Positions 34,595-42,276 of a DNA stretch of 64,000 nucleotides are shown piece after piece. Positions within the stretch are counted from its first letter, which is position 1; every line of letters begins with the position of its first letter. The stretch spans positions 1 to 64,000 of the forward strand of contig NZ_NEUE01000108.1 in assembly GCF_002910905.1 (NCBI RefSeq). The letters are read 5' to 3'. Source of the stretch: Streptomyces sp. SM11. GTDB lineage: Bacteria > Actinomycetota > Actinomycetes > Streptomycetales > Streptomycetaceae. A program made the translations under genes and the position numbers. The notes beneath the pieces are model-generated. The model did not search any database, was not told the origin of the DNA, and worked only from the letters and a program-made list of their open reading frames with translations.

Positions 34595-34694
34595 CGATCT
34601 GCTCCACGGCCGGGAAGTGAGGTTGTCGGGCCCGGGGGGCGCGGGCCCGTCCCGGCCGCCGCACCGGCGACCGGGACAGGAGGGCGTACGCTTG

Positions 34695-36842
34695 TCAGCG
34701 CTCCGCGCCGTAGGGGACTTGCTCCGCGACGCCGGAAGGCACTTCGGTCCGGGGTGCGGCGTCCGTCGGTGCGCCGGTCACGGCGGGCCTCCCGTACGGC
34801 CCGTCCGCCGCGGCCGGCGGGCCCGCGGACACGGGCAGGTCCAGGGTGTAGGGCAGGCCGTCGGTCGAGGCCCAGCCGGAGACCTTGCCGGCGTAGGGAG
34901 CTCCGAAGCCGGTGCCGCCGTGCTGGGTACCGGCGGGCATGGTGGCCGCGATCGCCACGCCCCCGGGAGCCTGCACGGTCACACTGTCACCGATCCGGTA
35001 GGCGGTGACCTGGCCCGCGTCGAGGGCGGCCCGCCAGGCTGCCCTGTGCTGCATCTCGACGCCGATGTCCTTCATGCGGAGATTTACCACGGGGGTGTCG
35101 CCGGTGAACAGGTCGTCGTAGTCGCCGAGCACACCGTCGAGCACCGGATAGGCGATGCGGTCCTCGGCGAGATTCGACTGGTGGATGAAGTGGGGCTTGG
35201 GGTCGTTGGAGAGGACGTGCCCCAGCGCGATCCGGGTCTCCAGCGGGACGATGTGATCGGTGTAGCCGGTGGCGATGTCCAGTGGTGCGGCCAGGCAGGT
35301 TGAGGTGGCGGGGTTGTCCTCGCAGATCCCGCTGCCGCCCTGGGCGCGCCCGGTGTAGATCCAGTTGTACTCGTCGACCTGCTCGGCTTCCCGCCCGGCG
35401 TTGTAGAAGACGTTCATCGGGTAGCGGGAGACGGTCGTGGCGGTGCCGACCTGGCGCTGCACGGGGTCGCGGGAGTTGTCCGAGCCCAGCCACTCGGTGC
35501 CCGTGTCGGTGAGGGCGGGCCCCAGGTTGGGGTTGTCCACCGGCTGTTGAGGGGTCACCTTCAGGCCGGAGTGTTCGCCGGTGACCAACTCTTCGCTCCT
35601 GAGCGGGAGTCCGGCCGCCACGCCCCACGCCTCGTTGGTCGCGATCTCGTCGGCGATCTCGTTCCGGCCGACCCACCGGGTGGATCCGTCCGGGTTCGTC
35701 GCGCACTTCCACGGCACCACGCCGGTGTCCTGCACGCAGCCCAGGAAGGCGTGGGTGTAGGTGTGGTTGATCCAGCGGAACTGGTCCCGGTCGGCTATGA
35801 GCTTGTCGGCGAGGGCATCCTGGCCGCCGTTGTCCTCGCGGTGGTCGAGGGTGCCGGAGGCGTTGTAGGCGAAGTCGAGTGTGAAGTCCCGGCCGTTCTG
35901 CCAGGCGGTGGCGTGATCGACGTCGGCCGGGACCATGCGGATCGGGTTCGGGGTGCCCTCGCCCGGCTGGCAGTCCACGTCGCCGGGCGTGCAGTTGAGC
36001 ACGGTGTCCCAGCGGTCGTCAGCGGCGAAGACGTCGTCGACGTGGACCGCGAAGTAGTTGCGGTCGGCGCCGAGGTGCACGCCACCGGTCATCCACTCCA
36101 CGATGCCTCTGGCCAGCAGTCGGTACTGCTGCTGGTACCGGTTGTAGACGAAGGTGACGACGAGCTCACGCCGCCCGTCGTGCCGGTACTCGCCCACCAG
36201 GGAGCCCTTCGTCGGCCTTCCCGGGATGGCGGCCTGGACGTAAGGGGTGAAGTCGGCGCCCGCCACCGGCGTCGAGAGGTAGGCGTAGGACTCGCCCACG
36301 GTGGGGGAGTTGTCCTCGAAGGGGACAGCGCCCTCCAGGTAGCCGAAGGGCCCGGCCTTGCCGGCCTGTGTCACCTCGGCCAGTATCCCGTCAATGGTGC
36401 CGGCGTAGCCCGTGCCGACCGCCGCGTTGAGTCCCACCTGAGGACGCGCGTAGGTGTAGGCGTCGACCTGCGGGATCGAGTACGCCTGCTCGTAGGCCAC
36501 GATGGCCGCCATTTCGGCGGAGCCCGTCGGGAACGGGTTGTCGTTGGGAAGGACGACGGCCTGGTACTTCGCGCGCGGTCGGCCGTCGACGGTGTCGGCG
36601 AGGAAGCCCGCGTCGATCACGGGCCGGTCGGCGTCCTCCAGCTCGACCTCGGTGTACGGCGTTCCGGCGTTCTCCAGTTCGGCGGCGATGGCGTCGGTGG
36701 ACGGCCCGCCGTCGCTCACGACGAGCACGCGCAGATCGACGCGCGGTGTCGGATCGTCCGCCTGGGCGGGGGCAGCCGGTAACCCGATCGTTGCCATCAG
36801 CGCGCCAACTACGAGCGCGGTGGTGCGAATAGTCCGCTTCAT
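34695..36842 (-). CDS. Secreted Agd3/PelA-like polysaccharide deacetylase
   Basis: A 715-aa exported protein with a signal peptide (KRTIRTTALVVGALMATIG, cleavage after AQA). The N-terminal part (RVLVVSDGGPSTD, VLPNDNPF) resembles the Agd3 carbohydrate-binding region. The middle holds a deacetylase-like domain with FAVHVDDVFAADDRW, FAYNASGTLDHRED, WINHTYTHAFLG and HFIHQSNL, a plausible metal-binding Asp-His-His set. Agd3 and PelA partially N-deacetylate galactosamine polymers and make them cationic and adhesive. It is the first gene of the operon. Its ribosome site is inside a hairpin (see 36854-36875). Confidence 0.85.
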   Translation of the reverse strand: MKRTIRTTALVVGALMATIGLPAAPAQADDPTPRVDLRVLVVSDGGPSTDAIAAELENAGTPYTEVELEDADRPVIDAGFLADTVDGRPRAKYQAVVLPNDNPFPTGSAEMAAIVAYEQAYSIPQVDAYTYARPQVGLNAAVGTGYAGTIDGILAEVTQAGKAGPFGYLEGAVPFEDNSPTVGESYAYLSTPVAGADFTPYVQAAIPGRPTKGSLVGEYRHDGRRELVVTFVYNRYQQQYRLLARGIVEWMTGGVHLGADRNYFAVHVDDVFAADDRWDTVLNCTPGDVDCQPGEGTPNPIRMVPADVDHATAWQNGRDFTLDFAYNASGTLDHREDNGGQDALADKLIADRDQFRWINHTYTHAFLGCVQDTGVVPWKCATNPDGSTRWVGRNEIADEIATNEAWGVAAGLPLRSEELVTGEHSGLKVTPQQPVDNPNLGPALTDTGTEWLGSDNSRDPVQRQVGTATTVSRYPMNVFYNAGREAEQVDEYNWIYTGRAQGGSGICEDNPATSTCLAAPLDIATGYTDHIVPLETRIALGHVLSNDPKPHFIHQSNLAEDRIAYPVLDGVLGDYDDLFTGDTPVVNLRMKDIGVEMQHRAAWRAALDAGQVTAYRIGDSVTVQAPGGVAIAATMPAGTQHGGTGFGAPYAGKVSGWASTDGLPYTLDLPVSAGPPAAADGPYGRPAVTGAPTDAAPRTEVPSGVAEQVPYGAER

Positions 36843-36853
36843 GCGGTGGAAAT

Positions 36854-36875
36854 CCCTCCCCAGGGCAGGGGAGGG
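36854..36875 (-). promoter_or_regulatory. Hairpin that contains the ribosome site of the deacetylase gene
   Basis: On the minus strand CCCTCCCC-TGCCCT-GGGGAGGG forms an 8-bp perfect stem. The 3' arm GGGGAGGG is the only good Shine-Dalgarno sequence, 11 nt before the ATG at 36842. A second small hairpin GGCTCC-GACA-GGAGCC lies just upstream (36879-36894). The arrangement would hide the ribosome site unless the stem opens. Confidence 0.55.
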
Positions 36876-37329
36876 TTGGGCTCCTGTCGGAGCCTGCCCC
36901 ACCCCATGGCCACACCGCCGCCCCTCTGAGGCACCGGTCGTCGACGCTTCCGTCGAGACACATGGTGAGGCCCCTGTGGAGTTTTTGTGTGACTGTCGGG
37001 AAACTTGACGGAAAAGCGTATGTGGCGATCAATCTGACGAAGTGATCGTCGTCTCCGGTTGCGACGCTCCCAGGCTGGAGGTGAGGAGTCGCCCGCAGGC
37101 TGGTGTGCTGCTGCGGAAGGCGAACGGCGGAATGCGGGATGCTGGACCTCGAGGGCGAGGAAAGCCAATGGACTAGACCTTAAATCCCGGTCGGTGTGGG
37201 GCTGCATCAAGTCATTCCTGGGTGACATGCCGACGGCGGCCAACGTGGAGCTGGGGTCGGCCGCCGTCTTCGTCCATGAGGTGCCCGCTCAACGCGGGTG
37301 TGCGCCCCTGAGGGTGCGCGGGGGTGCGG
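36876..37329. other. Upstream region of the exopolysaccharide operon
   Basis: About 450 nt without a convincing gene. It should hold the operon promoter, but I cannot identify a c-di-GMP or c-di-AMP riboswitch or clear promoter boxes. A run GGCGGCC...GGCCGCC near 37230-37265 may act as a terminator for the convergently placed 37857 gene. Confidence 0.4.
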
Positions 37330-37857
37330 TCACGCGCACAGCACGCGGGTCTCGGGCGTGTAGACCGGGCCGCCGCTGAGGCTGCTGCTATCACTGAACT
37401 CCGTGTAGAAGTACGAGTAGAAGCCGATGTTGCCGTTGCAGCCGGAGTCGACGGCGACCTGCAGGGTCAGGGTGACGGTACGGCTCTGGCCGGGCGGAAT
37501 GGTGGTGCCGTAGTTGCCGCCGAGGTTCGCCGGACCGGTGCCGGAACACGGGATGGCTCCGGCGTCCGTCGCCAGGCTGCAGCCGGTGAAGCTGTACTTG
37601 AGGTCGGGGCGCTGGGTGGTCAGCCAGGTCGGATCGATGGACTGGTAGATGAACCAGATATCGTACGTCTGATTGTTCTTGATCGTCATCGACAGATTCA
37701 CCGCACCACCGGGCGTGGTGGTGGCGGCGTCGGTGGTGAACGACAGCTCGGCCGGGGCCGGGTCGGCGGCGCTCGCGGAGGGCGCCAGGCCGAAGAGGGC
37801 GAGGGCGAGGGCGATGATCGTGGCGAGACCGAGACGTCTCGTGCGAGTGGATCTCAT
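37330..37857 (-). CDS. Secreted single-domain Ig-like protein
   Basis: A 175-aa exported protein. The signal peptide has a RRLG start, a hydrophobic core and a cleavage site after SASA. The mature part is a beta-sandwich with an early LSFTTDAATTTPGG strand, NLSMTIKNNQTYD and a late SRTVTLTLQV strand; this is a DUF11/CARDB-like pattern. Four cysteines (SFTGCSL, IPCSG, DSGCNG and the terminal CA) could form two disulfides. The start at 37857 is the only one preceding a signal peptide. It is probably a cell-surface or matrix protein. A link to the adjacent exopolysaccharide operon is possible but unproven. Confidence 0.7.
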   Translation of the reverse strand: MRSTRTRRLGLATIIALALALFGLAPSASAADPAPAELSFTTDAATTTPGGAVNLSMTIKNNQTYDIWFIYQSIDPTWLTTQRPDLKYSFTGCSLATDAGAIPCSGTGPANLGGNYGTTIPPGQSRTVTLTLQVAVDSGCNGNIGFYSYFYTEFSDSSSLSGGPVYTPETRVLCA

Positions 37858-38264
37858 GGCCGGGGAGCGTATGTGCGGTCCACGCGCACCGTCTGCACCC
37901 TGAGTCGCCCGGTGCTCACAGTGCGGCTGAAAGTGATTGGACAGTGAAGGTCTTGTGCAGTCGCCTTCACGCGGTGGTGTGGAGGGCTGTTCCCGCACGA
38001 CAGCGCCATGATGTGGTGCGGGTACGGAGAGTTGTCACGCGTTGCCCTGCCGGACGATGCGGGTCGCGAGGTCAATGGCGGATTCCGGCGGCTCGTAACC
38101 CGCGCCGAGGTGTGGACCGGCACCCGCCCCCGCTTCCAGGCGCCACATCTGTGGGCCTCCTCGGGCCCGCTCATGCGACGCCCGCATACCTATCAGGAGT
38201 TGGCCTCGCCGTCTCGCACGCTCAGCAGAGCATGGATGTTGGCCGCGTAGATCGTTGATCGCCG
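37858..38264. other. Intergenic region between the secreted Ig-like protein and IS debris
   Basis: About 400 nt. Frames are open on the minus strand but show no recognisable domain. I cannot support a gene here. Confidence 0.4.
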
Positions 38265-38560
38265 GCTTGAAGTTTCCCCGCGATCTTGGACACTTGTTCG
38301 TTGTGCCGCGAGGGCGTGTTGATGTCGCTGCCTGATCTCGGCTGGTGACAGGTAGCCGAAGATCTTGTGTTTGCGCGGGCGCGACGATTGCGGAAGGTCT
38401 CGATGAAGGTGAAGACCTCGGTGCGGGCGGTGGCCCGGTCGGGCCGGGTCCGGGTTCTGATCTCTCCCTTGAGCAGGACCCAAAACTCTCCGCTGCGGCG
38501 TTGTCGAAACGGGGTCCGGTGCGTCTGTACCTCTGTCGCAGCCCCAACTCTCTTATTCGG
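38265..38560 (-). pseudogene. IS3-family transposase OrfB fragment
   Basis: On the minus strand the end of an IS3 OrfB is readable across several frames: FDNAAAESF, TEVFTFIETF and then FGYLSPAEIRQRHQHAL, matching the catalytic-core end and the usual GYLSPAEYRQRH tail. A TTGGACACTTGTTCG sequence near 38285-38302 resembles an IS3 terminal repeat. Frameshifts show that it is dead. Confidence 0.7.
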
Positions 38561-38577
38561 TTGAGGAAGTGCGCCCA

Positions 38578-38790
38578 GGTGTACTCCTTGGGCTCAATCG
38601 GTCAAGGCAACACACTCGGCCGGGGTGCGGAATCCCAGGCACGTGCGGTGGCATCAAGGTCGTCCTGACTGGACGCTGCGAGGTTCGTCCCTTTCGGCAG
38701 GCACTGCCGGAAGGGACGACGAGCGCGATCGCGTCCCGCTTGAACTCCTCGGTGCACCGCTACGTGTACATGCTTCCCACCTGGTGCTAC
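38578..38790 (-). pseudogene. IS30-type tail joined to an IS3 OrfA start
   Basis: Two scraps lie head to tail on the minus strand. CLGFRTPAECVALTD (about 38580-38640) matches the C-terminal TPAE motif of IS30-type transposases. Upstream, TEEFKRDAIALV (about 38716-38755) is the start of an IS3 OrfA. Between them and the OrfB fragment most of each element is missing, so this is a deletion or recombination scar. Confidence 0.55.
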
Positions 38791-39018
38791 TTCCTCTGGA
38801 ACCTCAGGTCCCATTCTTCATGCGTCCATGATCAAGGGGAAGCCTCGGCCCCTGGCGGGGTGCCCGTCTACGCCAGAGGGCGCGCCCGCGTGGTGTGGGT
38901 CCTCTTCTGTGTGGCGAAGTGGTCAACCGGACGACTTGGCTGCGCGGTCGGACCCCAGGCCGCGTCGCGAGGCCGGAGACGTCGGGCAGATGGCGGTTCA
39001 CCTCGTCGCACAGACGCG

Positions 39019-39425
39019 GTCGGTGTGACTCGACCGACATCGGATGTTGCGAGGCTATTTCGGCGACAACCCTCCGTAAAGGCTGACGGTTACTCAGGTG
39101 ATCCTGACATGCAGTCAGTCGTGCAAGGTCAGCTTGCACGTGCGTTGCACACGGTACTGAAAAGCAACAGTGATCAGCAAAGGGCCGTGAAGGTAAGCAT
39201 TTGCAGGTCAGCTGGCATGCTGTGGTGTGTTGTGCCCCTCGCCTCCGAGGGGAACGACACACCACCCGTCAGATGTCCCGGAAGAGACCAGCGAGTGCCG
39301 TGACCTGCTGTGATGGGAGCGCGGAGGCTGCTGACCTGCACGAATGGCCTTTCGGCTCTGTCATGCTCGTGCCGGTTGCTGGGGCTGAAAGTCCCAGCAA
39401 AGTCCCAGGGGGCTCCCACGGCTGA
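39019..39425 (+). repeat. Diverged direct repeat, copy B (right of the exopolysaccharide operon)
   Basis: Matches copy A at 26808-27000 in order and orientation (CGACCGACATCGGA; TTGCACGTGCGTTGCACA versus TTGCGTGTGCGTTGCACA; GCTCGTGCCGGTTG; GGGCTCCCACGG). It holds about 180 nt more than copy A between the last blocks, including the hairpin at 39222-39265. The two copies bracket the exopolysaccharide operon and the secreted protein gene. Confidence 0.65.
39222..39265. terminator. Strong two-part stem-loop
   Basis: GTGGTGTGT (39222-39230) pairs with ACACACCAC (39257-39265), and inside it CCCCTCG (39235-39241) pairs with CGAGGGG (39246-39252), with a 4x4 internal loop. Sixteen base pairs in 44 nt in otherwise empty DNA. 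It may be a terminator or part of a structured RNA. Confidence 0.55.
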
Positions 39426-39551
39426 CGGGCGCCTTTCGGCTCTATACGGCAGTGCGGGCTCGTCGGCCGCCTCGTTCTCGACGAGAGTGCTGCAACCTCG
39501 ATGTCGAGCGCCTGGCGCTCAGCCGATGCCTTGCGGGATCGTGAGGTTCTG

Positions 39552-40010
39552 ATGAACGACGACGACTCTTCGGCCGCCGACGGCAGTGAGCCGACGAGGT
39601 CGTGTATCCCTCGCACGCCCTACGGTGAGCAGCCTGTCGCGCGAGCCCGGCGCGAGCTCACTCGCCTACGGCGTGGAGGCCGACAAGGCGGCCGGACGGC
39701 CTGCCCGCAGCACATGAGACGTTACGGTCCTGCTGTTCGCCGGCATGTTCGTTCCGCTCACGGCCACACGGAGCTCCCGTTCCGGCTCAACGCATGGACC
39801 GGCATCCCCAAGCACACAGTGGACCAGTGGCTCGCCGACGAGCCGGGCGCGTCTGTCACGGGCGTCGACGCGACTTCCCGGACCATGTACATCCGCGTAC
39901 GCCCCCCCCGGAGGTATCCCGCCGGTGCGGGGGGGATTCCGGATGGCGTTCCCGCCGTGGTGGACACGTCACGTGGTCGGCGCATCGACGGCGGGGTGGT
40001 CGGAGAGTGA
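39552..40010 (+). CDS. Unrecognised open reading frame, uncertain gene
   Basis: A 152-aa frame starting at ATG 39552. The only segment with protein-like composition is LNAWTGIPKHTVDQWLADEPGA at about residue 80. The rest is Arg-rich and low in hydrophobic residues. There is no clear ribosome site and no domain I can name. It could be a decayed gene, given the IS debris and repeat next to it. Reported only because nothing else fills 39.4-40.0 kb. Confidence 0.2.
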   Translation: MNDDDSSAADGSEPTRSCIPRTPYGEQPVARARRELTRLRRGGRQGGRTACPQHMRRYGPAVRRHVRSAHGHTELPFRLNAWTGIPKHTVDQWLADEPGASVTGVDATSRTMYIRVRPPRRYPAGAGGIPDGVPAVVDTSRGRRIDGGVVGE

Positions 40011-40083
40011 GTGTCGGACCAGCTCGGTCCAGCCGCGCCCGACCCCCGCGGATCGTGCGCTCGCGGGTGCCGGACACGCGTGG

Positions 40084-40125
40084 CAGTGTCCTTCGGCGGG
40101 CAGGTGTGGCGGCCGAAGGACACTG
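40084..40125. terminator. 14-bp stem-loop after the rhodanese gene
   Basis: CAGTGTCCTTCGGC (40084-40097) pairs perfectly with GCCGAAGGACACTG (40112-40125) around a 14-nt loop, about 50 nt past the stop of the minus-strand rhodanese gene. A typical Streptomyces terminator without a T-tract. Confidence 0.7.
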
Positions 40126-40173
40126 AGCGGGGTCAGGCCAACTGGCCGCCAGCTCTTCGTGGTCGACGGTGCG

Positions 40174-40744
40174 TCAGTCCTGCAGGGCTCGCAGGGTGGC
40201 GTCCAGGTTGGTGGTGCGGGGCTGGTTGTGGGGGAGTTTGGCGAGGGCGGCGGCCATGCCGCAGGTGTTGGTGGCGGCGGAGAAGACGAGGCCGGTGCCG
40301 ATGGCGGCGGACAGCCAGCGGGCGGGGCGCCAGCGGATGCCCGCGGCGAGGCCGAGGACGGTAAGGGATCCGGCGGCGAAGCGGACTTGGCGCTCCATGG
40401 GCCAGGGGGCCTGTGCGTTTTCGGGGCGGTGGAGGGCGTGCCCCTCGGCGGCCCAGGCGGTGGTGCCGCCGGGGAGGGTGGTGGCGGGGATGCCGCCGGC
40501 GGCGAGTTCGGTGCAGGCGGTGGTGGAGCGGTTGCCGGAGGCGCAGACGATGAGGAGGTTGCCGCGGGCGGCTGCTGCCTTGAGGGCGGGCAGGGCGGTG
40601 TGGAGGTGGTCGAGGGGGGGTGTTGTGGGCACCGGGGAGGTGGCCTGCGGTGTATTCGCCGGGGGTGCGCACGTCGATGACGGTGTAGTCGTCGAGGCGT
40701 GCGGCGGCCTGGGCGGGGATGAGGGCGGTGGGGGTGGTGCTCAT
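40174..40744 (-). pseudogene. Rhodanese + DUF2892 protein with a frameshift in a G/C homopolymer
   Basis: Starts MSTTPTALIPAQAAARL at 40744 and reads TVIDVRTPGEYTAGHLPGAHN. It then leaves frame at a run of seven C on the coding strand (plus-strand G run at about 40614-40620). The other frame continues LDHLHTALPAL, the active-site loop VCASGNRS, LPGGTTAWAAEG and a DUF2892 membrane tail (LGLAAGIRW, SAATNTCGMAA). Whole, it would be a membrane-anchored sulfurtransferase of about 190 aa, usual in cst-type clusters. One base in the homopolymer restores the frame, so this may be a slippage variant or a sequencing error. It is divergent from cstR with a shared operator. Confidence 0.75.
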
Positions 40745-40800
40745 GTGCGGAGTGGTCCTTCCGTGGTCCTCCCGGGGGTGGATGTCCGTAACCGGGTATG

Positions 40801-41116
<316 letters not shown>

Positions 41117-41137
41117 GTGCGGCAGTGGCTGGTGTGT

Positions 41138-41881
41138 TCATGCGATCACGTCGATGAGCATGAACACGGCCACTGCCAGGAGCACGCCGGCGAAGACTTT
41201 CTGAAGGCCGTCGCCGGAGACCTTGGCGCTGAGGCGTTTGCCGTCCCAGGCGCCGAGTATCGCCGCTCCGGTGAAGGGGCCGATCAGCGCCCAGTCGAGG
41301 CCGCCACCGCTTCCCGCGCGGGCGGTCAGAGCGGCCAGCGAGTTGACGGTGATGACGAGCAGGCTGGTGCCCACCGCGCGGCGCATGGTCAGGCCGAGGA
41401 CGCCTACCAGGGCGGGGACGGCGAGGAATCCGCCGCCGACGCCGAGGAATCCGGTCACCGCGCCGAGTCCTGCGCCTGCCCCGGCTGCCTTACCGGCCTG
41501 TGTCCGGCCTGCCGGCTCTGACGTGGAGGGGCGGAACATGCGCACGGCCGCCAGTGCGGCAATCACCGCGAACGCTACGGTCAGGACTGCTTCGGCTACG
41601 TGGCCGGATGCTGCTCCGGTGAGGTAGGCGGGGATGATGCCCGCGGCGGCGAAGAGTGATCCGGCTTTCCAGGCGACGTGGCCGTCGCGTGTGTGGGCGT
41701 ACAGGGCGGTGGCGGAGGTCGCGGCCACAATGATCAGACTGGCGGTGGTGGCCGCAGCCGGGGTGAAGCCGAGCAGGTAGATCAGGGCGGGCACGGCCAG
41801 GACGCTGCCGCCGCCGCCCAGGGCTCCGAGGGCGAGGCCGATGACGGCTCCGGCGATGAGGGCGAGAACGAGGGCACTCAC
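41138..41881 (-). CDS. TauE/SafE-family sulfite exporter
   Basis: A 247-aa membrane protein with about eight transmembrane segments in two homologous halves, each starting with a glycine-rich turn (GALGGGGSVLAVPAL and GFLGVGGGFLAVPAL), the TauE/SafE hallmark. In cst clusters it exports sulfite made by the persulfide dioxygenase. The GTG start at 41881 overlaps the rhodanese stop (GTGA); an upstream in-frame start at 41938 would lie inside the rhodanese gene. Its stop lies 22 nt from the end of the convergent cstR gene. Confidence 0.9.
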   Translation of the reverse strand: MSALVLALIAGAVIGLALGALGGGGSVLAVPALIYLLGFTPAAATTASLIIVAATSATALYAHTRDGHVAWKAGSLFAAAGIIPAYLTGAASGHVAEAVLTVAFAVIAALAAVRMFRPSTSEPAGRTQAGKAAGAGAGLGAVTGFLGVGGGFLAVPALVGVLGLTMRRAVGTSLLVITVNSLAALTARAGSGGGLDWALIGPFTGAAILGAWDGKRLSAKVSGDGLQKVFAGVLLAVAVFMLIDVIA

Positions 41882-42243
41882 GCTATCCGGCCGCTGTTCC
41901 CGCGTTCGTCGCTGACCGGGTATCCGCAGGCGGCCCACGCGTTCATGCCGCCCTTGACGTCCACTGCTTGCTCTCCGAGCCGGGTGAGGAGTTTGGCTGC
42001 CTGCTGGGAACGGTGTCCGCTGCGGCAGATGACCACGAGCGGCCGGCCCGACGCTCCGGGCGGCAGGTCACTGCCGGCGACGAGCTTCGACAGCGGGGCG
42101 TGCACCGCGCCGGGGGCATGGCCGGCGATCCACTCAGGCTTTTCGCGGACATCGAGCAGGACCGCGTCCGGGGCCTGGCCACTGGTACGGCTGCGGGCCT
42201 GTTCCACGCTGACGCGGGACTGGCTGCGGCGGGAGAGGAACAT
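41878..42243 (-). CDS. Single-domain rhodanese
   Basis: A 121-aa sulfurtransferase: LLDVREKPEWIAGHAPGA, then the active-site loop ICRSGHRS with the catalytic Cys at about residue 73, and a closing VDVKGGMNAWAACGYPV. It would carry sulfane sulfur between low-molecular-weight persulfides and partner proteins. It sits between the CstB-like gene and the exporter, overlapping the latter by 4 nt. No membrane segment is seen. Confidence 0.9.
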   Translation of the reverse strand: MFLSRRSQSRVSVEQARSRTSGQAPDAVLLDVREKPEWIAGHAPGAVHAPLSKLVAGSDLPPGASGRPLVVICRSGHRSQQAAKLLTRLGEQAVDVKGGMNAWAACGYPVSDERGNSGRIA

Positions 42244-42276
42244 GACGTTCTCCCCTTTCTCGTGCTGGGGTGAGGG

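Noticed and set aside
36876..37329. A c-di-GMP or c-di-AMP riboswitch upstream of the exopolysaccharide operon
   Set aside because: I could not find the conserved cores of either class.
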